DNA of 64,000 nucleotides from Streptomyces sp. SJL17-4 (lineage in GTDB: Bacteria > Actinomycetota > Actinomycetes > Streptomycetales > Streptomycetaceae): contig NZ_CP104578.1 in NCBI RefSeq assembly GCF_036826855.1, positions 5,987,501 to 6,051,500 of the forward strand, in the 5' to 3' direction. The translations under genes were made by a program, and so were the position numbers. A model generated the notes under the pieces. It saw only the letters and a list, made by a program, of their open reading frames with translations. It had not been told where the DNA came from and ran no database searches. Position 1 is the stretch's first letter, and each line of letters opens with the position of its first letter. This document shows, piece after piece, positions 16,760-25,895 of the stretch.

Positions 16760-17566
16760 ATGTTCGACGCGTCCTTGCGGATCACCGTGCTCGGGTCCGC
16801 CACCCCCTTCGCCCGGCCGGGCAACCCCTGCTCCGGCTATCTCGTCGAGGGCGGCGGGGTGCGCGTCTGGGTCGACGCCGGCAGCGGCACACTCGCCGAA
16901 CTCCAGCGGCACGTGGCCCTCGGTGACGTCGACGCCGTGTGGATCTCCCACCTGCACGCCGATCACTCCGCCGATCTGCTCACCTTCTTCTACGCCCTGC
17001 TCTACGCGGGACTCGAGCCGGACCTGCCCGTGCCCCTCTTCGGGCCCGCCGGGATCGCCGATCGGCTCGCCGGGTTCCTCACCAACGGCCCCGACCGCAG
17101 TCCTGTCGAACGGGCCTTCGGCGTCCAGGAGTTGTACGACGGTCATGTCGCCCGCGTCGGTGGCCTGACCCTGACCTCCCGCGCCGTCGAGCACGGGCTT
17201 CCCGCCTTCGCGCTGCGCGTGGAGGACGAGGACGGGCGCTCGCTCGTCTACTCCGGGGACTGCGAGCCCTGCCCCTCCCTCGTCGAACTCGCCCGCGACT
17301 GCGACCTGTTCGTGTGCGAGGCGGACGGCGACACCCCCGGACACCATTCCGCCGCGCAGGCCGGCGCCACCGCGGCCGAGGCCGGGGTCGGGCGGCTCGT
17401 CCTGACCCATGTGGGGCCGGCGCTCCCGCCCGGGGAAGCCGTCGCGCGGGCCGCCGAGGCGTACACGGGTGACATCGCCCACGCCGATCCCGGGCTCCGG
17501 TTCGACGTCACGCGTCGAAGTCGTACTCCAGGACGTACGACGACGAGTCCAGCGTCATCTCGTTGA
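16760..17566 (+). CDS. MBL-fold hydrolase (RNase Z-like)
   Basis: 268 residues. The metallo-beta-lactamase signature HLHADHSADL lies near residues 59-68, with further ligands in AVEHGLPAFA and LVYSGDCEPC, a final HHSAAQAGATAAEAG and LVLTHVGPALPP. It is closest in pattern to tRNase Z/ElaC-like phosphodiesterases; substrate unknown. There is no ribosome binding site, but TAATCT lies 6 bases before ATG (16748-16753), suggesting a leaderless transcript. Its last 59 bases overlap, tail to tail, the end of the GntR gene; the natural end may be near RFDV, with the terminal residues simply unconstrained. Confidence 0.9.
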   Translation: MFDASLRITVLGSATPFARPGNPCSGYLVEGGGVRVWVDAGSGTLAELQRHVALGDVDAVWISHLHADHSADLLTFFYALLYAGLEPDLPVPLFGPAGIADRLAGFLTNGPDRSPVERAFGVQELYDGHVARVGGLTLTSRAVEHGLPAFALRVEDEDGRSLVYSGDCEPCPSLVELARDCDLFVCEADGDTPGHHSAAQAGATAAEAGVGRLVLTHVGPALPPGEAVARAAEAYTGDIAHADPGLRFDVTRRSRTPGRTTTSPASSR

Positions 17567-18264
17567 GCTCCACGGCCTTCCCCGGCCCGGTGAACGCCGT
17601 ACGCCCGATCAGCACCACCGGCGTCCCGAACTCCAGAGCCAGCCGGTCCGACTCGTCCGCCGTCGGCATCCGGCAGCGGATCTCCTCCCGGAACCGCACC
17701 GGCCGGTGGCCCAGCTCCGTCAGCCGGGCATAGGTACCGCCCGGCCCCGTGTCCGGCTCGGCGATCGGCGTCCCGCGCACCAACTCCGCCGACAGGTACG
17801 AGACCGACAGCAGCACCGGCTTGGCGTCGAGGACGAAAGCGGCTGCGCACGCACACGGGCGCCCCCGGCGTCAGGTTCAGCGCCCCCGCGACCCGCGCCC
17901 CCGCCTCCGTCTCGCCCACCTCGATCTGGTCGACGACCAGGTCCCGGTCCTCCACGTCCGCCGACCAGACCGAACGCCCGTTGCCCCACTGCTCGCCGGA
18001 CAGGCGCGGGATGCCCCGGCGGCGCAGCGGGCGGAAGACCCGGACGAAGACCCCGGCGCCCTTGCGGGCCTCGGCGAGCCCCTCGGCGCGCAGCACGGAG
18101 AGGGCCTGGCGGGCCGTCATCCGGGCCACGGCGTACGTCGTCATGAGGTCGTTCTCACCGGGGAGCCGGTCACCCGGCGAGAAGGCGCCCGACTGGATCG
18201 CGGTTCTCAACTCATCGGCGATGCGCTGGTACTTGGGCCGACGAGCGCTGTCCTGGTCAGTCAC
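17508..18264 (-). pseudogene. GntR-family transcriptional regulator (UTRA domain) with a frameshift
   Basis: The N-terminal part reads MTDQDSARRPKYQRIADELRTAIQSGAFSPGDRLPGENDLMTTYAVARMTARQALSVLRAEGLAEARKGAGVFV, a complete GntR winged helix, followed by the beginning of a UTRA effector domain up to APVCVRSR. The rest of UTRA (FVLDAKPVLLSVSYLSAELVRG... SYVLEYDFDA) continues in another frame. The switch lies near 17836-17841; total length 757 is one base more than a multiple of three. It is either a real mutation or a sequence error. GTG 18264 has GGGAG upstream. If real, the effector domain is lost although DNA binding may persist. Confidence 0.85.
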
Positions 18265-18451
18265 GGGTGGACCACTCCCTTCATCTGCGCACACCCTACG
18301 GCGCACCCCGCGGCCAGGGTGCACACGTGTGCGCCGCCCCGCCCGGCCGATCCATCCATCGGGGGACATCTCTAGAGATACGTTGACAGGGAGGGGACGG
18401 AGGGATTCTCTGGTTCTCCCCAGGCTTCAGGGATCGGGACGGAGGGGATAC

Positions 18452-18673
18452 GTGCAGCCACTGCCCGAGGTCGGTGACCTCGTCCGTGACGCCGCCACCG
18501 GACGCGTCGGCTTCTACGTCGGGACCGTCTCCGGACGCTGTCTGATCCGGGCCGTGCACGGAGACGCCGAGTGGGAGGCCGAGCCCGCCGACGTCCAGCC
18601 GGCCACGCCGCTGCGCGAGCTGCGCGCCCGAGCCGCCGAGATCAACGCGCGTAGCCGACGGGGGCCGGCCTGA
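18452..18673 (+). CDS. Small conserved hypothetical protein
   Basis: 73 residues starting MQPLPEVGDLVRDAATGRVGFYVGTVSGRCLIRAVHGDAEWEAEP. It looks like a small beta-barrel fold (VGDLVRD...GRVGFYVG resembles SH3-like barrels of Streptomyces small proteins). GTG 18452 has a perfect ggaggggat. No functional motif seen. Confidence 0.85.
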   Translation: MQPLPEVGDLVRDAATGRVGFYVGTVSGRCLIRAVHGDAEWEAEPADVQPATPLRELRARAAEINARSRRGPA

Positions 18674-18713
18674 GGCTCCGGCGGTTGTCAGTGGGGCGCG
18701 CCACACTGGAGGC

Positions 18714-18974
18714 ATGTGCCGCAGCATCAAGACGCTCCGACCGCCCGCGCTGCCCGAGGAGGCGACCGAGGACGACATCCGCGCCGCCGCCCTGCAGTAC
18801 GTCCGCAAGGTCTCCGGGTTCCGCGCCCCCGCCGCCCACAACCGCGAGGTCTTCGAGCGGGCCGTGGACGACATCGCCGACGCGACCGCGAGACTTCTCG
18901 ACGGCCTGGAGGTACGGGGTGCCCACCCCGCCGTCAGGAGGCAGGCGCGGGAGCCGCAGCCGGACGCCGTATGA
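18714..18974 (+). CDS. DUF2277 family protein
   Basis: 86 residues: MCRSIKTLRPPALPEEATEDDIRAAALQYVRKVSGFRAPAAHNREVFERAVDDIADATARLLDGL, the exact DUF2277 pattern, a small all-helical protein of unknown function. The last 41 bases overlap tail to tail with the DedA gene on the other strand. Confidence 0.94.
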   Translation: MCRSIKTLRPPALPEEATEDDIRAAALQYVRKVSGFRAPAAHNREVFERAVDDIADATARLLDGLEVRGAHPAVRRQAREPQPDAV

Positions 18975-19563
18975 GGTAGGCGGCGAGCCCGCCCGCCAGG
19001 AAGAGCGCGAGGGTCGACACCCCCGCGCTGAACCAGGTCGCGCCCAGCCACTGCCCGCCCAGCCAGCCGAGCCCCACGCTGTACGAGGCCCAGGTCACGC
19101 CCGCCAGGGCCGACCACGGCAGGAACTCCTCCACGCGCCGCTTCGCCGCGCCCGCGCCCAGTGAGACCACCGAGCGGCCCGCCGGTGCGAAGCGCGCGAG
19201 GACGACGAGCAGCCCGCCGCCCCGTGCCAGCGCGGTGCCGAGACGTTCCTGCGCCAGGGACAGGCGCCGGGACCGGGCGATCGTCCGGTCGAGCCTGGCG
19301 CCGCCCCGTAGCGCCAGCCGGTACGCCAGGAAATCGCCGAGCACCGAGGCCGTGGCCGCGCAGAGGAGCAGGGGGAGGAGAGACGGTACGTCGGGGGTGG
19401 CCGCGGTGGCCGACGCCGCCGCCGTGGCCGCGGTGATCACCAGGAAGCCGCTCGGCAGCACGGGCAGGAAGACGTCGAGCAGGATCGACGTCGCCACCAC
19501 CGCGTAGATCCATGGACCGGCGGTGAGCGACCGCAGCGAGCCAAGGCTGTCGAGCAGATTCAC
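18934..19563 (-). CDS. DedA/SNARE-associated family membrane protein
   Basis: 209 residues with about five hydrophobic segments. It has the DedA motif RFAPAGRSVVSLGAGAAKRRVEEFLPWSALAGVTWASYSVGLGWLGG. DedA proteins are envelope-homeostasis transporters that include phospholipid flippases. N-terminus MNLLDSLGSLRSLTAGPWIYAVVATSILLDVFLPVLPS is typical. Substrate is not predictable from this. Confidence 0.9.
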   Translation of the reverse strand: MNLLDSLGSLRSLTAGPWIYAVVATSILLDVFLPVLPSGFLVITAATAAASATAATPDVPSLLPLLLCAATASVLGDFLAYRLALRGGARLDRTIARSRRLSLAQERLGTALARGGGLLVVLARFAPAGRSVVSLGAGAAKRRVEEFLPWSALAGVTWASYSVGLGWLGGQWLGATWFSAGVSTLALFLAGGLAAYLIRRPAAAPAPAS

Positions 19564-19756
19564 AGGGGCAGAGCCTACGCGGGGGCGGTGGCCGCCCGCC
19601 GGGTGGGTGCCGGGCTCCGCCGGACCCGCGCGAACGTGTGCGACTTTGCGGGAATGTGCCCGAGGTGAGGGGCCGGGGCCGGGCCAGGGGGATGCGGAAA
19701 GGGCCGGAACGCAGTGCTGCGTGGTCCGGCCCTTTCCTGTATGCGGCCGAGGCTGC

Positions 19757-20335
19757 TCAGGCCGTGGCCGGGGTGGCCTGCTCCTCGCGGTCCTCGCGCT
19801 CCGCGCTCGTCCGGTGCGCCGTGGAGCCCGCGCCGACCCGGCCGCGGAAGAGGCTGTCGAGCGCCAGCGCGCCCGGCCCGGTGAACACGAGCAGCACGAA
19901 GGCCCAGCAGAACAGCGCCGAGGTCTCGCCGCCGTTCTGCAGCGGGAAGAGTGCCTCCGGCTGGTGGACCTTGAAGTACGCGTACGCCATCGAGCCCGAG
20001 GCGAGGAACGCGGCGCTCCGGGTGCCCAGGCCGAGCAGGACCAGGCCGCCCGCGCCGAGCTGGATCACGGCGGCGTACCAGCCCGGCCAGGTGCCGGCCG
20101 GGATCGTCCCGCCGCCCATCGCGCCACCGAGGACGCCGAAGAGCGAGGCGGCGCCGTGACAGGCGAAGAGCAGGCCGACGACAATGCGGAAGAGGCCCAG
20201 CGCGTACGGCTGCGACTGGTCGAGGCGGCCCGAGAGGGTGCTCACACCGCCGGGTCGATTCTTCGCGTTGCCCTGGTCGGGGCTGTTCGGGCTGTTCGGG
20301 CCGTTCGGACTGTTCAGGGTGTTCGGGGTGGCCAT
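19757..20335 (-). CDS. DoxX family membrane protein
   Basis: 192 residues. An Asn/Ser/Pro-rich start (NTLNSPNGPNSPNSPDQ), encoded by a tandem ctgttcggg repeat, precedes four transmembrane helices: ALGLFRIVVGLLFACHGAASLFG, WPGWYAAVIQLGAGGLVLLGLG, AAFLASGSMAYAYFKVH and ALFCWAFVLLVFTGPGALALD. This is the DoxX layout, a family linked to thiol and redox stress. ATG 20335 has AAGGAG. Upstream lies an overlapping promoter, palindrome and iron-box-like sequence. Confidence 0.93.
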   Translation of the reverse strand: MATPNTLNSPNGPNSPNSPDQGNAKNRPGGVSTLSGRLDQSQPYALGLFRIVVGLLFACHGAASLFGVLGGAMGGGTIPAGTWPGWYAAVIQLGAGGLVLLGLGTRSAAFLASGSMAYAYFKVHQPEALFPLQNGGETSALFCWAFVLLVFTGPGALALDSLFRGRVGAGSTAHRTSAEREDREEQATPATA

Positions 20336-20406
20336 GGGGGGACTCCTTCGGCCTGGCCCCGTCCGTGGGGTGGACGGGGAGTGGGGGACGGAAACCGATG
20401 AGGCCG

Positions 20407-20440
20407 TCAGGTTAGGCACCCCTCACTAGTACTTGCAAGT
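20407..20440 (-). promoter_or_regulatory. doxX promoter overlapped by an iron-box-like site and a palindrome
   Basis: On the minus strand TTGCAA (20438-20433) and TAACCT (20414-20409) are 18 bases apart, a good -35/-10 pair. Bases 20407-20425 match the IdeR/DmdR iron box (TTAGGTTAGGCTAACCTAA) at 14 of 19 positions and cover the -10. acttgcaagt (20431-20440) is a perfect palindrome over the -35. The promoter is well supported; the regulators are inference. Confidence 0.55.
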
Positions 20441-20521
20441 TCAACATTAGGCCACCGGGAAGTGTGTGGTGAGGTTCACTTCCCGGTGGCCGTTGTTGAC
20501 GCTGAGTCAGTAGGGGGGTTC

Positions 20522-21172
20522 TCAGCAGCCGTTGAGCACGGACTGGAGGGCGCTCTTCTCGGCGGAGTCGACGCTGAGGTTCCAGTGGTACTTCACGTGT
20601 ACCCACGCGCGGGCGTACGTGCAGCGGTAGGACGTGCGCGAGGGCAGCCACTCCGCCGGGTCCAGGTCGCCCTTGGACTGGTTGACGTTGTCGGTGACGG
20701 CTATGAGCTGGGGCCGGGTCAGGTCGTTCGCGAAGGCCTGGCGCTGCGCGGTGGTCCACGCGTTCGCGCCCGAGCGCCAGGCCTCGGACAGGGCGACGAC
20801 GTGGTCGATGTCGAGGTCGGAGGCCACGGTCCAGGTGGCGCCGTCGTATTCGGAGTACCAGCTGCCGCTGACCGAGGCGCAGCTGGAGTCCGTGACGACG
20901 TTCACGCCGTCGCGCTTGAGGACGGTCTCGCGGGTGTTGCAGGCGCCGGACTGGGTGATCCAGTGCGGGAAGAGGTCCCGGCTGTAGCCGGTGGAGGAAC
21001 CTTCCGCCTTCACGGTGAGGGCGGCCAGGTAGGTGCGGGCGGTGGCGGCGCTGACCGGGGTGGGCATGGCGGCCTGGGCGGCCGGCGCCGTGGCGAGGAG
21101 GCCGGTGACGGTGAGGGCGGCGGAGGTGGCGAACACGGCGAGTCGACGCGCGTAGACGTTGCCGACGGGCAT
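20522..21172 (-). CDS. Secreted HNH nuclease (DUF1524 family)
   Basis: 216 residues. The signal peptide ends around AAPAAQA. The mature protein has the DUF1524 HNH core DLDIDHVVALSEAWRSGANAW, then LIAVTDNVNQSKGDLDPAEWLPS and YARAWVHVKYHWNLSV. It is probably an extracellular DNase, as similar secreted Streptomyces HNH enzymes are. Four cysteines (NAC..., SCAS, YRCTY, LNGC) could form disulphides. ATG 21172 follows AAGGGAG. Confidence 0.92.
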   Translation of the reverse strand: MPVGNVYARRLAVFATSAALTVTGLLATAPAAQAAMPTPVSAATARTYLAALTVKAEGSSTGYSRDLFPHWITQSGACNTRETVLKRDGVNVVTDSSCASVSGSWYSEYDGATWTVASDLDIDHVVALSEAWRSGANAWTTAQRQAFANDLTRPQLIAVTDNVNQSKGDLDPAEWLPSRTSYRCTYARAWVHVKYHWNLSVDSAEKSALQSVLNGC

Positions 21173-21510
21173 GGGAACTCCCTTGAGGTGGGGGACCTTG
21201 GCGGGTGCCGTCCCCGTGGGTGCCGGGCGATGGCCCGGTCATCGTGGCGGCGCGAGGTTTCGGTGGGGGGTGCGCCAGGTAACAGAGTGGCGACATGAGC
21301 ACGTCACATCAAGGGGTGTGACGTGTCCTGATGGAGCGCCAGGTTCCGCCCCGGATCACGGGAGTTGGGGCGGGGAGCGCGTCAGAGGTGGCGTGTCTGT
21401 GCGGGTATGCCGTGCATGCGCGGGTACGGCGATGTGGGGGTACGGCGAGACCCCGGGCCCTTTCGGCCCGGGGTCTCGTCCCGTCGTGGAGCTCGTGGAG
21501 TCCTGAAGCC
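21173..21510. other. Intergenic region with a strong hairpin at 21446-21478
   Basis: It carries the promoter region of the secreted nuclease at its left and, at 21446-21478, a stem cgagaccccgggcc / ggcccggggtctcg with loop ctttc, which serves the HAD gene ending at 21511. Nothing coding was seen in the rest. Confidence 0.7.
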
Positions 21511-22179
21511 CTACGGAAGCACGGTCAGCGTGATCGAACCGTCGGCCGCGGGCTCGACCCGCAGATGGGTGAGGTCGGCGATGTGCACGTCCGGTGCGAA
21601 GGCCGCCGCGCGCGGGCCGATGCCCACGATCCGCATGCCTGCCGCGCGGCCCGCCTGGATGCCGGCCTCGGAATCCTCGAAGACGATGCAGTCCGCCGGG
21701 GTGAAGCCCAGCTCGGCCGCGCCCTTCAGGAAGCCCTCGGGGTCCGGCTTGCTGGCCCCCACGCACTCGGCGGTGACCCGGGTCTCCGGCATCGGGAGCG
21801 CCGCGGCGCCCATCCGCGCCTGCGCGAGCGCCTCGTCCGCCGAGGTCACCAGGGCGTGCGGCAGCCCGGCGAGCGCGGCCATGAAGGCGGGGGCGCCGGG
21901 GACGGGCACGACCCCGTCGAGGTCGGCGGTCTCCTCGGCGAGCATGACCCGGTTGTCGGCGTGGTTCTCCTCCATCGGGCGGTCCGGGAGGAGGACGGCC
22001 ATGGTCGCGTACCCCTGGCGTCCGTGGACCACCTCGAGTACGGCATCCCCGTCGAGGCCCTGCCGCTCCGCCCAGCGTCGCCAGCAGCGCTCGACGACGG
22101 CATCCGAGTTGACGAGGGTGCCGTCCATGTCGAGGAGGAGGGCGCGGGCGGTGAGCGTTGCCGGGGTGGTGGCAGGCAT
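21511..22179 (-). CDS. HAD family phosphatase (beta-phosphoglucomutase/sugar phosphatase-like)
   Basis: 222 residues. Motif I is [17 protein letters not shown] with a C1-type cap ([27 protein letters not shown]). Motif II is [15 protein letters not shown]; motif III is [17 protein letters not shown], followed by [19 protein letters not shown] as motif IV. It most resembles DOG/GPP-type sugar-phosphate phosphatases. ATG 22179 has CTGGAG upstream. It is monocistronic, with terminator 21446-21478. Confidence 0.92.
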   Translation of the reverse strand: MPATTPATLTARALLLDMDGTLVNSDAVVERCWRRWAERQGLDGDAVLEVVHGRQGYATMAVLLPDRPMEENHADNRVMLAEETADLDGVVPVPGAPAFMAALAGLPHALVTSADEALAQARMGAAALPMPETRVTAECVGASKPDPEGFLKGAAELGFTPADCIVFEDSEAGIQAGRAAGMRIVGIGPRAAAFAPDVHIADLTHLRVEPAADGSITLTVLP

Positions 22180-22358
22180 CAGGTCTCCAGAGGGGGTGTG
22201 CGGAGAACGAAGCGGTCCCGCCCACCGGTCAGGGTATGCGGGCGGGGCCACTTTGTTTTTCTACGATACAAAACCGGGGGGCGTCTTGGCCAACCGGTCC
22301 GCATGACGGGACCCGGGCGGGCTGCACGGGACCCAGGGTGGGCCGTCCGGGACCTGGG

Positions 22359-22424
22359 GTTGCCCGCCTGTCGGCCCGGGGTTGCCCGCCCGTCGGCCCG
22401 GGGCTGCCCGCCCGTCGGCCCGGG
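22359..22424. repeat. Three tandem copies of a 22-bp GC-rich unit
   Basis: Units 22359-22380, 22381-22402 and 22403-22424 (g-t/c-tgcccgcc-t/c-gtcggcccggg) differ at one position each. They lie between two genes and are non-coding. Confidence 0.92.
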
Positions 22425-22442
22425 GCGCGGGCCGCCCGCGGC

Positions 22443-23570
22443 TCAGATGTCGGAGGTGTTCTGCTCCAGGATCCGGCGCGTTTCGGGGCCGTAGACGCCC
22501 TCCGGGTCCTCCGGGATGTGCTGCCACTCCTGGTAGCGGGCCACCGCGTCGCGGACCTCCTCGTCGTACCTCCCGTTGATACGGCCGTCGTACACCCACA
22601 CGGCGGTCAGCCGCCGCTGGAGTTCCCGCACCTCTTGACCGGAGGCGCCCAGGCTCAGGGTCGTGACCTCCTCCCCGCCCTCCTCCGGCGACCCGGCCGG
22701 GGGCGTCGGCGTGGTCGGCGACGTCGTTGTCGGCGCGGTGGCCGGCGTCGACGAGGACGCAGGCGGGGGTGCCGCCGCGCCAGTCGTGGTCACGGAGGCG
22801 CTCGGCGACGCGGTCGTGGGGGTCGGCGAGGCGGACGTGGCCGACGGGGACGCCGACGTCTCGCGCGGGGTCGGAGACGACGACGTCGGCTCCGGACTCT
22901 GCGACGACGAGGAGGGGGACGGTGCCTCGGACACCGCGAGGTTCAGGGACGCGCTCGTGGTCACGTCCGGTACGGCCGCCCGGTCGTCGGGCTCCTCCCC
23001 GCCTCCGAGCACGGCCGCCGCGAGGGCCGCGGTGCCCGCCACGGCGACGGCGGCCACCGCCGCGACCAGCGCGCCGCGCCGGCGCCCTCGTCCCCGCCCG
23101 TCTCCCCGTTGCCCGTGGCCCCGCCCGTGCCCGTGGCCGGGCGGCGGGGATATGTCACCGACGCCGCGCAGCAGGAGCGGCATGGTCTCGGAGGGCTCGC
23201 CCCCGGGGTGCGCACCGGCCGGAAAAGCCGCGGTGCCGTACGGCTCGTACCCCCCGTACCCGTCCCCGGCGGCGACACCCCCGTCCGGCCGGATCGCCGC
23301 CAGCGGCGCCGTAGGCGGGCCGTCCGCGTCCGGTTCGCGGGCGTCGGGGCCGCGCGAATCAGGGCCGTACGAGCCAGGGCCCCCCGACCCCGCACCCCCC
23401 GATCCTGCCTCAGGTCCCGACACGGCCCCCGCGCCGGACTCCGGCGCGTCCAGCGTCACGTACGGCCTGATCCGGAGCGGATCGAAGTCCTCGGCCGCCG
23501 CCAGTTCCGCCCGGGCGCAGGCGCAGCCAGGTCTCTGTACACCGCATTCAGGACAGACTTGTCCGGTCAT
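22443..23570 (-). CDS. Membrane protein with N-terminal zinc ribbon and C-terminal peptidoglycan-binding domain
   Basis: 375 residues. A cytoplasmic start MTGQVCPECGVQRPGCACA carries a CxxC...CxC knuckle. A Gly/Pro-rich disordered stretch and one transmembrane helix follow (GALVAAVAAVAVAGTAALAAAVLGG, about residue 165-190). Then comes a long Ser/Thr/Pro wall-spanning stalk and a PG_binding_1 domain at about 305-375 (GASGQEVRELQRRLTAVWVYDGRINGRYDEEVRDAVARYQ and GVYGPETRRILEQN). It probably links the membrane to the cell wall. It is divergent from the MFS exporter. ATG 23570 follows a GGGGAGGGG stretch. Confidence 0.92.
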   Translation of the reverse strand: MTGQVCPECGVQRPGCACARAELAAAEDFDPLRIRPYVTLDAPESGAGAVSGPEAGSGGAGSGGPGSYGPDSRGPDAREPDADGPPTAPLAAIRPDGGVAAGDGYGGYEPYGTAAFPAGAHPGGEPSETMPLLLRGVGDISPPPGHGHGRGHGQRGDGRGRGRRRGALVAAVAAVAVAGTAALAAAVLGGGEEPDDRAAVPDVTTSASLNLAVSEAPSPSSSSQSPEPTSSSPTPRETSASPSATSASPTPTTASPSASVTTTGAAAPPPASSSTPATAPTTTSPTTPTPPAGSPEEGGEEVTTLSLGASGQEVRELQRRLTAVWVYDGRINGRYDEEVRDAVARYQEWQHIPEDPEGVYGPETRRILEQNTSDI

Positions 23571-23741
23571 GATGGGTCCCCTCCCCGAGACAACTGCTGG
23601 CGATTATGCAGCCCACCCCTTTCCGGCAGGCGAACAGCCGTGCCCTCCGCAGGCCATATCCGGGCATTCGCACCAGGATGGAGAGGCCGTCCCATGGGTC
23701 GCCCGGCGGGACGACCGACGCGACGCCCCGAGGAGACGCCC

Positions 23742-25805
23742 ATGGCCCAGGAAGTCAGCCCCTCCGAGCTGGGCGGCGGCGCCCCGGCGCCCGGAGCGGG
23801 GCAGAGCCACCGCGCCGTCCTCGTCGCGATCGGCGCGCTGCTCCTCGGCATGCTGCTGGCCGCCCTCGACCAGACCATCGTCTCCACCGCGCTGCCGACC
23901 ATCGTCAGCGAGCTCGGCGGCATGGAGCACCTGTCCTGGGTGGTCACCGCCTACATGCTGGCGTCCACGGCCGTGACCCCCCTCTGGGGCAAGCTCGGCG
24001 ACCAGTACGGCCGCAAGAAGCTCTTCCAGGCCGCCATCGTCCTCTTCCTCATCGGCTCCGCGCTCTGCGGCATCGCCCAGAACATGCCTCAGCTCATCGC
24101 CTTCCGCGCGGTCCAGGGCCTCGGCGGCGGCGGTCTCATGGTCCTGTCGATGGCGATCGTCGGCGACCTCGTGTCGCCGCGGGAACGCGGCAAGTACCAG
24201 GGGCTCTTCGGCGCCGTCTTCGGCGCCACCAGCGTCCTCGGTCCGTTGCTCGGCGGAGTCTTCACCGAGCAGCTCTCCTGGCGCTGGGTCTTCTACATCA
24301 ACCTGCCGATCGGCATCGTCGCCCTCTTCGTGATCGCCGCCGTGCTGCACATCCCGGTCCGCTCCACCCGGCACACCATCGACTACCTCGGCACCTTCCT
24401 CATCGCCTCGGTCGCGACCTGCCTGGTCCTCGTGGCCTCGCTCGGCGGCACCACCTGGGCATGGGGATCGCCGCAGATCATCGGACTCGCCGTCCTCGGA
24501 GCCGTACTCCTGGTGTGGTTCGTGTGCGTCGAGCGGCGGGCGGCCGAACCCGTGCTGCCGCTCAAGCTGTTCAGGATCCGGACGTTCAGCCTGGTCGCGG
24601 TCATCAGCTTCGTCGTCGGCTTCGCGATGTTCGGCGCGATGACCTATCTGCCGACCTTCCTCCAGGTCGTACAGGGCGTCACCCCGACCATGTCCGGCGT
24701 GCACATGCTGCCGATGGTCGCCGGCATGCTGATCACCTCGACGGCCTCCGGCCAGATCGTCTCCCGTACGGGCCGCTGGAAGGTCTTCCCGATCGCCGGC
24801 ACCGCCGTCACCTGCCTCGGGCTGCTCCTGCTCAACGAGCTGACGGAGACCAGCTCCACCTGGGAGATGAGCGTCTACTTCTTCGTCTTCGGCGCCGGAC
24901 TCGGCCTGGTCATGCAGGTCCTCGTCCTGGTCGTGCAGAACGCCGTCCCGTACGAGGACCTCGGCGTCGCCACCTCCGGAGCCACCTTCTTCCGCTCCAT
25001 CGGGGCCTCCTTCGGCGTCGCCGTCTTCGGCACCATCTTCGCCAACCGGCTCACCCACAAACTCGACGACGTCTTCGCGGCGGCCGGACCGGAGGTCCCG
25101 CCCGGCATCGGCCCCGAGCAGGTCGCCGCCGACCCGCGCACCGTCGCCGAACTCCCGGCCGACCTGCGCCCCTCCGTCCTCCACGCGTACGCCACGTCCA
25201 TCACCGACGTCTTCCTGTACGCGGCGCCCGTCGTCCTGGTCGCCTTCGTCGTCGCCTGGTTCCTCAAGGAGGACAAGCTGCGGGCCTCGGTCACCGCGCC
25301 CGACACCAGCCAGACACTCGCGTCCAACCCCGTCGAGCGCTCCTCGTACGACGAATGCGCCCGTGCCCTCTCCGTCCTCGGCTCCCGCGAGGGCCGCAGG
25401 GCGATCTACGAGAAGATCACCGCCCGCGCCGGGCTCGACCTGCTGCCCGCCGCGAGCTGGCTGCTGCTCCGTATCCGCCGCCACGGCACCGTCGAACCCG
25501 CCCGGCTCGCCGAGCACGTGCCCGTGCCGCTGCGGGTGATCACGGAGGCCTCCCGGCAGGTGGAGGAACGGCACCTGGTCACCCGGGAGGGGCTCCAGCT
25601 GGTGCTCACCGAGGAGGGCGTCCAGATCGCGACCCGGCTCGCCGCGGCCCGCGAGGAGTCGCTCGCCGAGCTGCTGGGTGACTGGTGGGGACCGGAACGG
25701 CCCACCGACCTGGTGAAACTCGTGGAGGAACTGACCGCCGAACTCAGCGGATCGGACGCGGAACGCCCCCACGACCCGGAGCCGCCCGGCGACCACCACG
25801 CCTGA
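23742..25805 (+). CDS. MFS multidrug exporter (DHA2/EmrB-QacA type) with a C-terminal winged-helix-like domain
   Basis: 687 residues, about 14 transmembrane helices over 20-530. Conserved motifs are LDQTIVSTALPTIVSELGG (motif D1), GKLGDQYGRKKLF (motif A) and GPLLGGVFTEQLSWRWVFYINLPIGIVA (motif C). The last ~150 residues (RRAIYEKITARAGLDLLPAASWLLLRIRRHGTVEPARLAEHVPVPLRVITEA...LVTREGLQLVLTEEG) resemble a MarR-type winged helix fused to the transporter, a known Streptomyces arrangement. ATG 23742 has aggagac. Substrate unknown; drug or toxin efflux is likely. Confidence 0.93.
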   Translation: MAQEVSPSELGGGAPAPGAGQSHRAVLVAIGALLLGMLLAALDQTIVSTALPTIVSELGGMEHLSWVVTAYMLASTAVTPLWGKLGDQYGRKKLFQAAIVLFLIGSALCGIAQNMPQLIAFRAVQGLGGGGLMVLSMAIVGDLVSPRERGKYQGLFGAVFGATSVLGPLLGGVFTEQLSWRWVFYINLPIGIVALFVIAAVLHIPVRSTRHTIDYLGTFLIASVATCLVLVASLGGTTWAWGSPQIIGLAVLGAVLLVWFVCVERRAAEPVLPLKLFRIRTFSLVAVISFVVGFAMFGAMTYLPTFLQVVQGVTPTMSGVHMLPMVAGMLITSTASGQIVSRTGRWKVFPIAGTAVTCLGLLLLNELTETSSTWEMSVYFFVFGAGLGLVMQVLVLVVQNAVPYEDLGVATSGATFFRSIGASFGVAVFGTIFANRLTHKLDDVFAAAGPEVPPGIGPEQVAADPRTVAELPADLRPSVLHAYATSITDVFLYAAPVVLVAFVVAWFLKEDKLRASVTAPDTSQTLASNPVERSSYDECARALSVLGSREGRRAIYEKITARAGLDLLPAASWLLLRIRRHGTVEPARLAEHVPVPLRVITEASRQVEERHLVTREGLQLVLTEEGVQIATRLAAAREESLAELLGDWWGPERPTDLVKLVEELTAELSGSDAERPHDPEPPGDHHA

Positions 25806-25895
25806 CTCAGCGGCCGCAAACCCGGTATGACCATCATTCAGAAACCCTCAGTACGCTGTCCCCTCCAAGATCGCATCACAGGGGGATCGCGCAGG

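Noticed and set aside
22359..22424. CRISPR-like array
   Set aside because: The 22-base units are directly adjacent with no spacers; a simple tandem repeat.
23604..25799. Reverse-strand open frame of about 730 codons
   Set aside because: Antisense shadow of the MFS exporter; highly charged repetitive product with no domain.
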